From: Pseudomonas lactis
GTDB taxonomy: Bacteria > Pseudomonadota > Gammaproteobacteria > Pseudomonadales > Pseudomonadaceae
Assembly (NCBI RefSeq): GCF_001439845.1
Contig: NZ_JYLO01000010.1
Span: forward strand, 186,001-250,000
Length of the DNA: 64,000 nt
Reading direction: 5' to 3'
Shown: positions 33,631-41,158 of the stretch, in pieces
Layout: each line of letters starts with the position of its first letter
Numbering within the stretch: position 1 is the first letter of the stretch
Notes under the pieces: generated by a model
What the model was told of the DNA's origin: nothing
Seen by the model: only the letters and a program-made list of their open reading frames with translations
Databases searched by the model: none
Position numbers and translations under genes: made by a program

Positions 33631-34743
33631 ATGAGTGGCAACTTCCTCGCCCTGGCACAGCCGGGCGTGCAACAACTCTCGCCTTACGTTCCAGGCAAGC
33701 CTGTGGACGAGTTGGCCCGCGAGTTGAATCTGGACCCGTCCAAGATCGTCAAACTGGCGAGTAACGAAAACCCGCTGGGCCCGAGCCCCAAAGTGTTGGC
33801 GGCGATTCGTGAAGAGCTGGCCGAGCTGACCCGTTATCCCGATGGCAACGGTTTTGCGCTCAAGTCTTTGCTGGCGGACAAGTGCCGGGTCGAGTTGAAC
33901 CAAGTGACCCTGGGCAATGGCTCCAACGACATCCTTGAACTGGTCGGCCGTGCCTACCTGGCGCCAGGTTTGAACGCGGTGTTCAGCGAACACGCGTTTG
34001 CGGTCTATCCGATCGTGACCCAGGCAGTGGGGGCGGATGCTCGCGTGATTCCTGCCAAGGATTGGGGGCACGACCTGCCGGCGATGCTGGCGGCCATCGA
34101 TGCCCAGACTCGCGTGGTGTTTATCGCCAACCCGAACAACCCGACCGGCACCTGGTTTGACGAGCAGGCACTGAACGAATTCCTGCAGGACGTGCCCGAG
34201 CATGTGCTGGTCGTGCTGGACGAAGCCTACATCGAGTACGCCGAAGGCAGCGACCTGCCCGACGGCCTGGATTTCCTTGCGGCTTACCCGAACCTGCTGG
34301 TGTCGCGTACGTTCTCCAAGGCTTATGGCCTGGCGTCGTTGCGGGTCGGTTATGGCTTGTCCACCCCCGTGGTGGCCGATGTGCTGAACCGCGTGCGCCA
34401 GCCGTTCAACGTCAACAGCCTGGCCCTGGCGGCCGCCTGTGCGGCGGTGAAGGATGCCGAATACCTGGAAGAAGGCCGTCGCCTCAACGAAAGCGGCATG
34501 CTGCAATTGCAGGAAGGCTTTCGTGAGCTGGGCCTGGGCTGGATTCCGTCCAAGGGCAACTTCATCTGTGTCGATCTCGGCCAAGTGGCCGCGCCGGTGT
34601 TCCAGGGCTTGCTGCGCGAGGGCGTGATTGTGCGCCCGGTGGCCAACTACGGCATGCCGAACCACCTACGTATCACCATCGGTTTGCCGGCTGAGAACAG
34701 CCGCTTCCTTGAGGCGCTGGCCAAGGTTCTGGCCCGTGGTTGA
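33631..34743 (+). CDS. hisC: Histidinol-phosphate / aromatic aminotransferase (HisC2-type)
   Basis: A 370-residue fold-type I aminotransferase with ANPNNPTGTWF, PLP lysine K230 in SRTFSKAYGLASLR, and the ASNENPLGPSPK start typical of HisC. Its place between pheA and tyrA-aroA indicates the HisC paralogue used for phenylpyruvate or hydroxyphenylpyruvate amination as well as histidinol phosphate. The next gene overlaps or nearly abuts it. Confidence 0.93.
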   Translation: MSGNFLALAQPGVQQLSPYVPGKPVDELARELNLDPSKIVKLASNENPLGPSPKVLAAIREELAELTRYPDGNGFALKSLLADKCRVELNQVTLGNGSNDILELVGRAYLAPGLNAVFSEHAFAVYPIVTQAVGADARVIPAKDWGHDLPAMLAAIDAQTRVVFIANPNNPTGTWFDEQALNEFLQDVPEHVLVVLDEAYIEYAEGSDLPDGLDFLAAYPNLLVSRTFSKAYGLASLRVGYGLSTPVVADVLNRVRQPFNVNSLALAAACAAVKDAEYLEEGRRLNESGMLQLQEGFRELGLGWIPSKGNFICVDLGQVAAPVFQGLLREGVIVRPVANYGMPNHLRITIGLPAENSRFLEALAKVLARG

Positions 34744-34771
34744 TGTCACTGCATTGCAACCTGCTGTGCCT

Positions 34772-36982
34772 ATGATCGGTCGCCTGGTGGTGGTCGGCCT
34801 GGGGTTGATCGGTGGCTCCTTCGCCAAGGGCCTGCGTGAAAGCGGGCTGTGTGGCGAAGTGGTGGGCGTGGATCTCGACCCGCAATCGCGCAAGCTGGCG
34901 GTGGAATTGGGTGTGGTGGATCGCTGTGAGGCGGACCTGGCCGTTGCGTGCCAGGGCGCGGATGTGATCCAGCTTGCCGTGCCGATCCTGGCCATGGAGA
35001 AACTGCTGGCGGTACTGGCGGGTATGGACCTCGGGCAAGCGATCCTTACCGATGTGGGCAGCGCCAAAGGCAACGTGGTGCGCGCGGCACGATTGGCGTT
35101 TGGTGGCATGCCGCCGCGCTTTGTGCCGGGCCATCCCATCGCGGGTTCCGAGCAGAGCGGGGTGGAGGCCTCCAATGCGCAGTTGTTTCGTCGGCATAAG
35201 GTCATCCTGACGCCGCTTGCGCAAACCGATCCAACGGCACTCGCAGTGGTGGATCGTCTCTGGCGCGAGCTGGGCGCCGATGTGGAGCATATGCAGGTCG
35301 AGCGTCACGACGAAGTGTTGGCGGCTACCAGTCACTTGCCGCACCTGCTGGCATTTGGCTTGGTGGATTCGTTGGCCAAGCGCAACGAGAACCTCGAGAT
35401 TTTCCGTTACGCAGCCGGTGGTTTTCGCGATTTCACGCGGATTGCCGGCAGCGATCCGGTGATGTGGCACGACATCTTCCTCGCCAATCGCGAAGCGGTG
35501 TTGCGCACCCTGGACACCTTCCGCAGTGACCTCGACGCCTTGCGCGACGCGGTGGATGCGGGAGACGGCCATCAACTGCTCGGCGTGTTCACCCGGGCAC
35601 GGGTGGCGCGTGAACATTTCAGCAAGATCCTCGCACGCCGGGCCTATATGGAAACCGCAGTGAACACCGATGACCTGACCTTCATCGCCAGCCCGGGTGG
35701 CCGCTTGAGCGGGCGCATCCGCGTGCCGGGTGACAAGTCGATCTCTCACCGTTCGATCATGTTGGGGTCGTTGGCCGAGGGCGTGACCGAGGTGGAAGGC
35801 TTCCTTGAGGGTGAAGACGCCCTGGCGACCTTGCAGGCCTTTCGCGACATGGGCGTGGTGATCGAGGGCCCGCACCATGGGCGCGTGACCATTCACGGTG
35901 TCGGCCTGCAGGGCCTGAAGGCAGCGCCGGGGCCGATCTACGTGGGCAATTCCGGCACGTCGATGCGCCTGTTGGCCGGTGTATTGGCGGCGCAGCGCTT
36001 CGACAGCGTGTTGACCGGCGATGCCTCGCTGTCCAAGCGCCCGATGAACCGCGTGGCCAAGCCGCTGCGGGAAATGGGCGCAATCATCGAAACCGGGCCG
36101 GACGGGCGTCCGCCACTGAGCATTCGTGGCGGGCAATCGCTCAAAGGCTTGAACTATGTATTGCCCATGGCCAGTGCCCAGGTGAAATCCTGCCTGTTGT
36201 TGGCGGGGTTGTACGCTGAGGGTAAAACCTCGGTGACCGAGCCCGCACCGACCCGCGACCACACCGAGCGCATGCTGCGCGGCTTTGGTTACCCGGTGGC
36301 GGTGCAGGGCGCGACGGCGTCGCTGGCGTCGGGGCATGGGTTGACCGCTACGCGTATTGAAGTGCCGGGGGATATTTCGTCTTCGGCGTTTTTCCTGGTG
36401 GCGGCCTCGATTGCCGAGGGCTCCGAGCTGTTGCTGGAGCATGTCGGTATCAACCCGACCCGCACCGGAGTGATCGACATCCTGCGGCTGATGGGCGCTG
36501 ATATCACCCTCGAAAACCAGCGCGAGGTGGGTGGCGAGCCGGTTGCGGATATACGTGTACGTGCTGCCGTGCTCAAGGGCATCGAGATTCCAGAGGCCCT
36601 GGTGCCGTTGGCAATTGATGAGTTCCCCGTGCTGTTTATTGCTGCAGCCTGCGCTCAGGGCCGTACTGTTTTACGCGGTGCCGAGGAGCTTCGCCTCAAG
36701 GAGTCCGATCGCATCCAAGTGATGGCCGACGGTCTGTTGGCCCTGGGCGTGAAGTGTGAACCCACCCCAGATGGGCTTATCATTGACGGTGGACCGATGG
36801 GCGGTGGTGAAGTGCATGCCCATGGCGATCATCGGATTGCCATGGCGTTCAGTGTGGCTTCCCTGCGGGCGAAGGCGCCTATTCGTATTCTTGACTGCGC
36901 CAATGTTGCTACGTCTTTTCCGAACTTTCTGACACTGTGTGCCCAAGTCGGCATCCGTGTTGCCCAAGAGGCTCAATTGTGA
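34772..36982 (+). CDS. Fused TyrA-AroA: prephenate/arogenate dehydrogenase and EPSP synthase
   Basis: A natural fusion of about 736 residues. Residues 1 to about 295 are the TyrA (cyclohexadienyl dehydrogenase) domain with the NAD-binding motif VVGLGLIGGSFAKGL. From about 300 (SPGGRLSGRIRVPGDKSISHRS) follows EPSP synthase with GNSGTSMRLL and the C-terminal RLKESDRI motif. The first part makes tyrosine precursors and the second makes EPSP of the shikimate pathway. The ATG at 34772 gives MIGRLVVVGLG; an in-frame GTG at 34736 overlapping the hisC end is an alternative. The fusion is typical of pseudomonads. The stop overlaps the cmk GTG. Confidence 0.94.
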   Translation: MIGRLVVVGLGLIGGSFAKGLRESGLCGEVVGVDLDPQSRKLAVELGVVDRCEADLAVACQGADVIQLAVPILAMEKLLAVLAGMDLGQAILTDVGSAKGNVVRAARLAFGGMPPRFVPGHPIAGSEQSGVEASNAQLFRRHKVILTPLAQTDPTALAVVDRLWRELGADVEHMQVERHDEVLAATSHLPHLLAFGLVDSLAKRNENLEIFRYAAGGFRDFTRIAGSDPVMWHDIFLANREAVLRTLDTFRSDLDALRDAVDAGDGHQLLGVFTRARVAREHFSKILARRAYMETAVNTDDLTFIASPGGRLSGRIRVPGDKSISHRSIMLGSLAEGVTEVEGFLEGEDALATLQAFRDMGVVIEGPHHGRVTIHGVGLQGLKAAPGPIYVGNSGTSMRLLAGVLAAQRFDSVLTGDASLSKRPMNRVAKPLREMGAIIETGPDGRPPLSIRGGQSLKGLNYVLPMASAQVKSCLLLAGLYAEGKTSVTEPAPTRDHTERMLRGFGYPVAVQGATASLASGHGLTATRIEVPGDISSSAFFLVAASIAEGSELLLEHVGINPTRTGVIDILRLMGADITLENQREVGGEPVADIRVRAAVLKGIEIPEALVPLAIDEFPVLFIAAACAQGRTVLRGAEELRLKESDRIQVMADGLLALGVKCEPTPDGLIIDGGPMGGGEVHAHGDHRIAMAFSVASLRAKAPIRILDCANVATSFPNFLTLCAQVGIRVAQEAQL

Positions 36983-37668
36983 ATATCAAAGCACCGGTGA
37001 TTACCATCGACGGGCCTAGCGGCTCGGGCAAAGGCACAATCGCTGGCATTCTGGCCAAGCGCCTGGGTTGGTGCCTGCTGGATTCTGGAGCGCTGTACCG
37101 CCTGCTGGCGTTCGCTGCGCACAACCATGGTGTGGACCTGACCAACGAAGAGTTGCTGACCAAACTTGCCGCCCATCTGGATGTGCAGTTCATTGCGGCG
37201 ACCGAGGGTCAGTTGCAGCGCATCATTCTGGAAGGTGATGAAGTCAGCGATGTGATTCGCACCGAGAGTATCGGCGCGGGTGCCTCCCAAGTGGCCGCGT
37301 TGCCCGCCGTGCGCGAGGCGCTGCTGCAGCGCCAGCGCGCATTCCAGGAGGCGCCGGGCCTGGTGGCCGATGGCCGCGACATGGGCACGGTGGTGTTTCC
37401 CGAGGCGCCGCTGAAGATTTTCCTGACCGCCAGCGCCGAGGAACGGGCACGCCGCCGTTACTTGCAGTTGAAGGGCAAAGTCGATGGTGTTAGTCTGTCG
37501 AGTCTGCTAGATGAGATCCGTGCACGCGATGAGCGTGATACCCAGCGTGCGGTAGCCCCGCTCAAGCCGGCGGCTGACGCCATACAGCTGGATTCCACGG
37601 AGCTGTCCATCGAGCAGGTGCTGGAACGCATCATGAGTGAAATCGCCATTCGCGATATCGCCGGGTGA
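36979..37668 (+). CDS. cmk: Cmk: cytidylate kinase
   Basis: A 229-residue NMP kinase with the P-loop GPSGSGKGT (near residue 12), the CMP-binding DSGALYRLLA motif and the DGRDMGTVVFP segment. It phosphorylates CMP and dCMP. It begins at GTG (product starting MNIKAPVITIDG), overlapping the aroA stop (GTGA). An ATG further upstream is inside aroA and unlikely. Confidence 0.95.
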   Translation: MNIKAPVITIDGPSGSGKGTIAGILAKRLGWCLLDSGALYRLLAFAAHNHGVDLTNEELLTKLAAHLDVQFIAATEGQLQRIILEGDEVSDVIRTESIGAGASQVAALPAVREALLQRQRAFQEAPGLVADGRDMGTVVFPEAPLKIFLTASAEERARRRYLQLKGKVDGVSLSSLLDEIRARDERDTQRAVAPLKPAADAIQLDSTELSIEQVLERIMSEIAIRDIAG

Positions 37669-37670
37669 TC

Positions 37671-37716
37671 AAGAAGGCCGCAGGGGACCAGTCATAGTCC
37701 TGCGGTGGCTTCTTTT
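37671..37716 (+). terminator. Terminator-like hairpin between cmk and rpsA
   Basis: Two stacked stems, AAGAAG with CTTCTT and CCGCAGG with CCTGCGG, separated by a small internal loop, end in TTTT. It may partly end the supraoperon before the rpsA leader. Confidence 0.5.
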
Positions 37717-37729
37717 AACTGAAACTGAC

Positions 37730-37770
37730 CCACACCGTCTGGGGTGTGGAGATGGGCGTATTCTTCGCCC
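37730..37770 (+). promoter_or_regulatory. rpsA leader stem-loops, possible S1 autoregulatory region
   Basis: Two consecutive hairpins precede the rpsA start: CCACACC/GGTGTGG (37730-37749) and GGGCG/CGCCC (37754-37770). In E. coli the rpsA leader folds into hairpins with a weak RBS and is repressed by free S1. The same layout here is suggestive only. Confidence 0.4.
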
Positions 37771-37788
37771 TTATCAACAGGAATTAAA

Positions 37789-39474
37789 ATGAGCGAAAGC
37801 TTTGCGGAACTCTTTGAAGAAAGCCTAAAAACCCTGAACCTTCAGGCAGGCTCCATCATCACCGGTGTTATCGTTGATATCGATTACCAAGCTCGCTGGG
37901 TAACCGTTCACGCTGGTCTGAAGTCTGAAGCTCTGATCCCGCTGGAACAGTTCTACAACGATGCTGGTGACCTGACTATCAATGTCGGTGACGAAGTTCA
38001 CGTTGCTCTGGACTCGGTTGAAGACGGTTTCGGTGAAACCAAGCTGTCCCGTGAAAAAGCCAAGCGCGCTGAATGCTGGATTGTTCTCGAAGCAGCCTTC
38101 GCAGCTGAAGAAGTGGTCAAGGGCGTTATCAACGGTAAGGTTAAAGGCGGCTTCACTGTCGACGTTAACGGCATCCGTGCGTTCCTGCCAGGTTCTTTGG
38201 TCGACGTTCGTCCAGTGCGCGACACCACGCACCTGGAAGGCAAAGAACTCGAATTCAAAGTCATCAAGCTCGACCAGAAGCGCAACAACGTTGTCGTTTC
38301 CCGTCGCAGCGTGCTGGAAGCAGAGAACTCCGCCGAGCGTGAAGCTCTGCTGGAATCCCTGCAGGAAGGCCAACAAGTCAAAGGTATCGTCAAGAACCTC
38401 ACCGATTACGGCGCATTCGTCGATCTGGGTGGCGTCGATGGCCTGCTGCACATTACCGACATGGCTTGGAAGCGTATCAAGCATCCTTCCGAAATCGTCA
38501 ACGTTGGCGACGAGATCGATGTCAAGGTTCTGAAGTACGATCGTGAGCGTAACCGCGTTTCCCTGGGCTTGAAGCAGCTGGGCGAAGATCCATGGGTTGC
38601 TATCAAGGCTCGTTACCCAGAAAGCACTCGCGTCACCGCGCGTGTTACCAACCTGACCGACTACGGCTGCTTCGCAGAGCTGGAAGAAGGCGTGGAAGGC
38701 CTGGTACACGTTTCCGAAATGGACTGGACCAACAAGAACATCCACCCTTCGAAAGTCGTACAAGTCGGCGACGAAGTGGAAGTTATGGTTCTGGACATCG
38801 ACGAAGAGCGTCGTCGTATCTCCCTGGGCATCAAGCAGTGCAAATCTAACCCATGGGAAGATTTCTCTGGCCAGTTCAACAAGGGCGATAAAATCTCCGG
38901 CACCATCAAGTCGATCACCGATTTCGGTATCTTCATTGGTCTGGACGGCGGCATCGACGGCCTGGTTCACCTGTCCGACATCTCCTGGAACGAAGTTGGC
39001 GAAGAAGCTGTTCGTCGTTTCAAGAAGGGCGACGAGCTGGACACCGTTATCCTGTCGGTTGACCCAGAGCGCGAGCGCATCTCCCTGGGCATCAAGCAAC
39101 TGGAAAGCGATCCGTTCTCCGAGTACGTTCAAGAGAACGACAAAGGCGCCATCGTTAAAGGCACTGTGAAAGAAGTTGACGCCAAAGGCGCCATCATCGT
39201 TCTGGCCGACGATATCGAAGCGACTCTGAAAGCCTCCGAAATCAGCCGTGACCGCGTTGAAGACGCGCGCAACGTACTGAAAGAAGGCCAGGAAGTAGAA
39301 GCCAAGATCATCAGCGTTGACCGCAAGAGCCGCGTGATTCAGCTCTCCATCAAGTCGAAAGACGAAGTGGAAGAGAAAGAAGCTATCCAGAGCCTGAAAG
39401 AAGCTGCTCCGGAAGCTGCTGCTGACACCACCATGGCGGCACTGCTGCGCCAGGCAATGGCTAAGCAGAACTAA
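37789..39474 (+). CDS. rpsA: 30S ribosomal protein S1
   Basis: A 561-residue protein with six S1 (OB-fold) repeats. Repeats 3-6 show VKNLTDYGAFVDLGGVDGLLHITDM, VTNLTDYGCFAELEEGVEGLVHVSEM and further copies. It binds mRNA leaders on the 30S subunit. Codon use is biased towards highly expressed codons compared with its neighbours. The ATG at 37789 follows AGGA in a structured leader. It ends in a strong terminator. Confidence 0.97.
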   Translation: MSESFAELFEESLKTLNLQAGSIITGVIVDIDYQARWVTVHAGLKSEALIPLEQFYNDAGDLTINVGDEVHVALDSVEDGFGETKLSREKAKRAECWIVLEAAFAAEEVVKGVINGKVKGGFTVDVNGIRAFLPGSLVDVRPVRDTTHLEGKELEFKVIKLDQKRNNVVVSRRSVLEAENSAEREALLESLQEGQQVKGIVKNLTDYGAFVDLGGVDGLLHITDMAWKRIKHPSEIVNVGDEIDVKVLKYDRERNRVSLGLKQLGEDPWVAIKARYPESTRVTARVTNLTDYGCFAELEEGVEGLVHVSEMDWTNKNIHPSKVVQVGDEVEVMVLDIDEERRRISLGIKQCKSNPWEDFSGQFNKGDKISGTIKSITDFGIFIGLDGGIDGLVHLSDISWNEVGEEAVRRFKKGDELDTVILSVDPERERISLGIKQLESDPFSEYVQENDKGAIVKGTVKEVDAKGAIIVLADDIEATLKASEISRDRVEDARNVLKEGQEVEAKIISVDRKSRVIQLSIKSKDEVEEKEAIQSLKEAAPEAAADTTMAALLRQAMAKQN

Positions 39475-39491
39475 GTTCTGTAAAGCTGTAG

Positions 39492-39520
39492 AAAAAGGGC
39501 GACTTCGGTCGCCCTTTTTT
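39492..39520 (+). terminator. Intrinsic terminator after rpsA
   Basis: AAAAAGGGCGAC pairs with GTCGCCCTTTTT across a TTCG tetraloop, followed by T. It lies 18 bases after the rpsA stop. Confidence 0.92.
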
Positions 39521-39539
39521 GTTGCCTCCCGCCTCAACG

Positions 39540-39566
39540 GTAGGAGCGAGCTCGCTCGCGAAAAAC
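39540..39566. repeat. REP single (half doublet)
   Basis: GTAGGAGCGAGCTCGCTCGC followed by GAAAAAC matches one arm of the doublet at 14904-15001, with no facing partner. Confidence 0.6.
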
Positions 39567-39596
39567 TCACAGACGACACGTTCATTCAAGATTCAT

Positions 39597-39712
39597 GATC
39601 GTTCCCACGCTCCGCGTGGGAACGCCTCTTGAGACGCTCTGCGTCTCGTCCGTTAGCGCCAGTGGCGCAGAGCGTCACTGGCTGCATTCCCACGCAGAGC
39701 ATGGGAACGATC
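39597..39712. repeat. Palindromic intergenic element, family B, copy 2
   Basis: A 116-base element with terminal inverted arms from GATCGTTCCCACGCTC to GAGCATGGGAACGATC and internal hairpins (GACGCTCTGCGTC; CCAGTGGCGC...). It has the same architecture as 9946-10059. The gap 39475-39860 holds the rpsA terminator, a REP half, this element and a second terminator. Confidence 0.82.
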
Positions 39713-39720
39713 ACGATCAA

Positions 39721-39748
39721 GGGCCTTGCGATGCGAGGCCTTTTTTTT
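39721..39748 (+). terminator. Intrinsic terminator-like hairpin after the family B repeat
   Basis: GGCCTTGC pairs with GCGAGGCC (one G-T pair) across GAT, followed by eight T residues. Confidence 0.7.
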
Positions 39749-39860
39749 GCCTGAAATTTGATGAAGCAACTGCACCGAACCAAGGCATTCAGCCCAATGT
39801 CAGAACTGACTATAGTCATAAAAACGGCTATTTCGCGTTGCTGGCTCAATAAGGGTTTGA

Positions 39861-40145
39861 ATGAACAGAATTATCGTAATACTCGCCTTGCTGGTACTTG
39901 CAGGCTGCTCCTCCACCAGCGCCAAGACCCACGCCAAGCGCGGCGTCAGCGGCATCGAGATCGACTGCTCTGGCCTGGGCAACAAGTGGGAAAAGTGCGA
40001 AAAGCGCGCTGCTCGTGAGTGCAAGATGCAGGGCTACAAGGTCATTACCCGCTCCAGCGATGCAGAGGACGAAGAGGGCGACTACCTGTTCGGCTGGAAC
40101 CCTGCTGGCGCGGTGACGCGGACCATGTTGGTGATCTGTAAGTAA
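39861..40145 (+). CDS. Small lipoprotein of unknown function
   Basis: A 94-residue protein with a lipoprotein signal peptide (MNRIIVILALLVLAGCSST, lipobox LAGC, modified Cys16). Four Cys residues in the mature part (DCSGLG, KCEKRAAREC, VICK) may form disulfides. I do not recognise a domain. A TATAGT -10-like element lies near 39813. It stands between the rpsA terminators and ihfB. Confidence 0.75.
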   Translation: MNRIIVILALLVLAGCSSTSAKTHAKRGVSGIEIDCSGLGNKWEKCEKRAARECKMQGYKVITRSSDAEDEEGDYLFGWNPAGAVTRTMLVICK

Positions 40146-40275
40146 GGCGTTGGCTGCTCGCTGAGCGTGTTTATTCAGCCTCAGATAAGTTGACACATGG
40201 GCTGTTCAAATTCATCAACTCATGCTAAAACCTTCGGAGCGCTTTTCCTAGCTGCTTGAAAAAGAAGGGAAAAAT

Positions 40276-40572
40276 ATGACGAAGTCGGAGTTGATCGAAC
40301 GAATTGTCACCCATCAAGGGCTGCTCTCATCCAAGGATGTGGAGCTGGCTATCAAGACCATGCTTGAGCAAATGTCCCAATGCCTCGCCACCGGAGATCG
40401 CATCGAAATCCGCGGCTTCGGCAGCTTTTCCCTGCACTACCGCGCACCGCGCGTAGGCCGCAACCCAAAAACCGGCCAATCCGTCAGCCTCGACGGCAAA
40501 TTCGTTCCCCACTTCAAACCGGGGAAGGAATTGCGCGATCGGGTGAACGAAGAAGAGGAAGAAGGCGTCTGA
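40276..40572 (+). CDS. ihfB: Integration host factor subunit beta
   Basis: A 98-residue HU/IHF-fold protein with the DNA-intercalating RNPKTG loop (Pro in the conserved position), GFGSFSLHYRAPRVG and an acidic C-terminal tail. It pairs with IHF-alpha to bend DNA sharply. A TTGACA -35-like element lies at 40189-40194. The start ATG follows a GGGAAAA leader. It is followed after 24 bases by lapA. Confidence 0.95.
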   Translation: MTKSELIERIVTHQGLLSSKDVELAIKTMLEQMSQCLATGDRIEIRGFGSFSLHYRAPRVGRNPKTGQSVSLDGKFVPHFKPGKELRDRVNEEEEEGV

Positions 40573-40596
40573 GTGTTTTTGGGGAAGGAGAAGGGT

Positions 40597-40827
40597 ATGC
40601 GTGGGGTTAAGCGCGTTGTTGCGGTGTTGATTGCGGTGCTTGCAGCGTTGGTGGTTTTGGCGTTTGTGCTGGAGAACCAGCAGGGCGTGGCGCTGTCGTT
40701 CCTGGGGTGGAGTACTGCGCAGATGCCGGTGGCGGTGTTTGTGGTGGTGGCTTTGATTTTGGGGATGGTGATTGGGCCGGTGTTGGGGGTGGTTGTGCGT
40801 AGGCGGCGGGGTAAAGCGATTGCTTAG
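40597..40827 (+). CDS. lapA: LapA (YciS/DUF1049) lipopolysaccharide assembly protein A
   Basis: A 76-residue protein with two membrane helices (about 6-26 and 42-68) joined by QQGVALSFLGWST, and a basic C-terminus (RRRRGK). This is the DUF1049 family, whose E. coli member LapA works with LapB to control LpxC turnover and LPS assembly. It is not the biofilm adhesin also called LapA in P. fluorescens. The ATG at 40597 has AAGGAG ahead. It lies between ihfB and the O-antigen locus. Confidence 0.82.
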   Translation: MRGVKRVVAVLIAVLAALVVLAFVLENQQGVALSFLGWSTAQMPVAVFVVVALILGMVIGPVLGVVVRRRRGKAIA

Positions 40828-41158
40828 TATTGCTCTTGGCGGGCTCTAAGAGCGAATGATGACCGTTTGTCAGAAATGTTATCACGCTTGAAGCCGGTAA
40901 TTCTTTATGGTGGCCTATCGACTTAACCCCGTTGGTCGTAACAGTTCCCTCGGAAAAATCAGAAGCATCTGACATACATGTCAAGACTTGTAATGTTCCG
41001 GAGAGATGGCAGAATAGAATCTGTTCTCGATAACAGTCATTTTGTGTGCTCAGAATTTGGCAGGGACGCTGGGTTTTGGCGGTCATCCAATTAGAAAAAA
41101 ATACACATCAGGTCTGCATAACGAGCCCGCAGTTTCTCTTTGAAGGCAGGTTTTTGTT
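40828..41158 (+). promoter_or_regulatory. O-antigen cluster leader region (wzz upstream)
   Basis: A 331-base noncoding stretch holds a 14-base palindrome (TGACAT-AC-ATGTCA at 40970-40983), about 176 bases before the wzz GTG, and otherwise AT-richer leader sequence. It is the expected site of the cluster promoter. I see no convincing JUMPstart or ops element. Confidence 0.4.

Noticed and set aside
32524..34665. A 713-codon open frame antisense to pheA and hisC
   Set aside because: Same composition artefact, with both sense genes unambiguous.
37825..39585. A 586-codon open frame antisense to rpsA
   Set aside because: An antisense artefact over a highly expressed gene, with Phe/Asp/Val repeats that mirror the S1 repeats.
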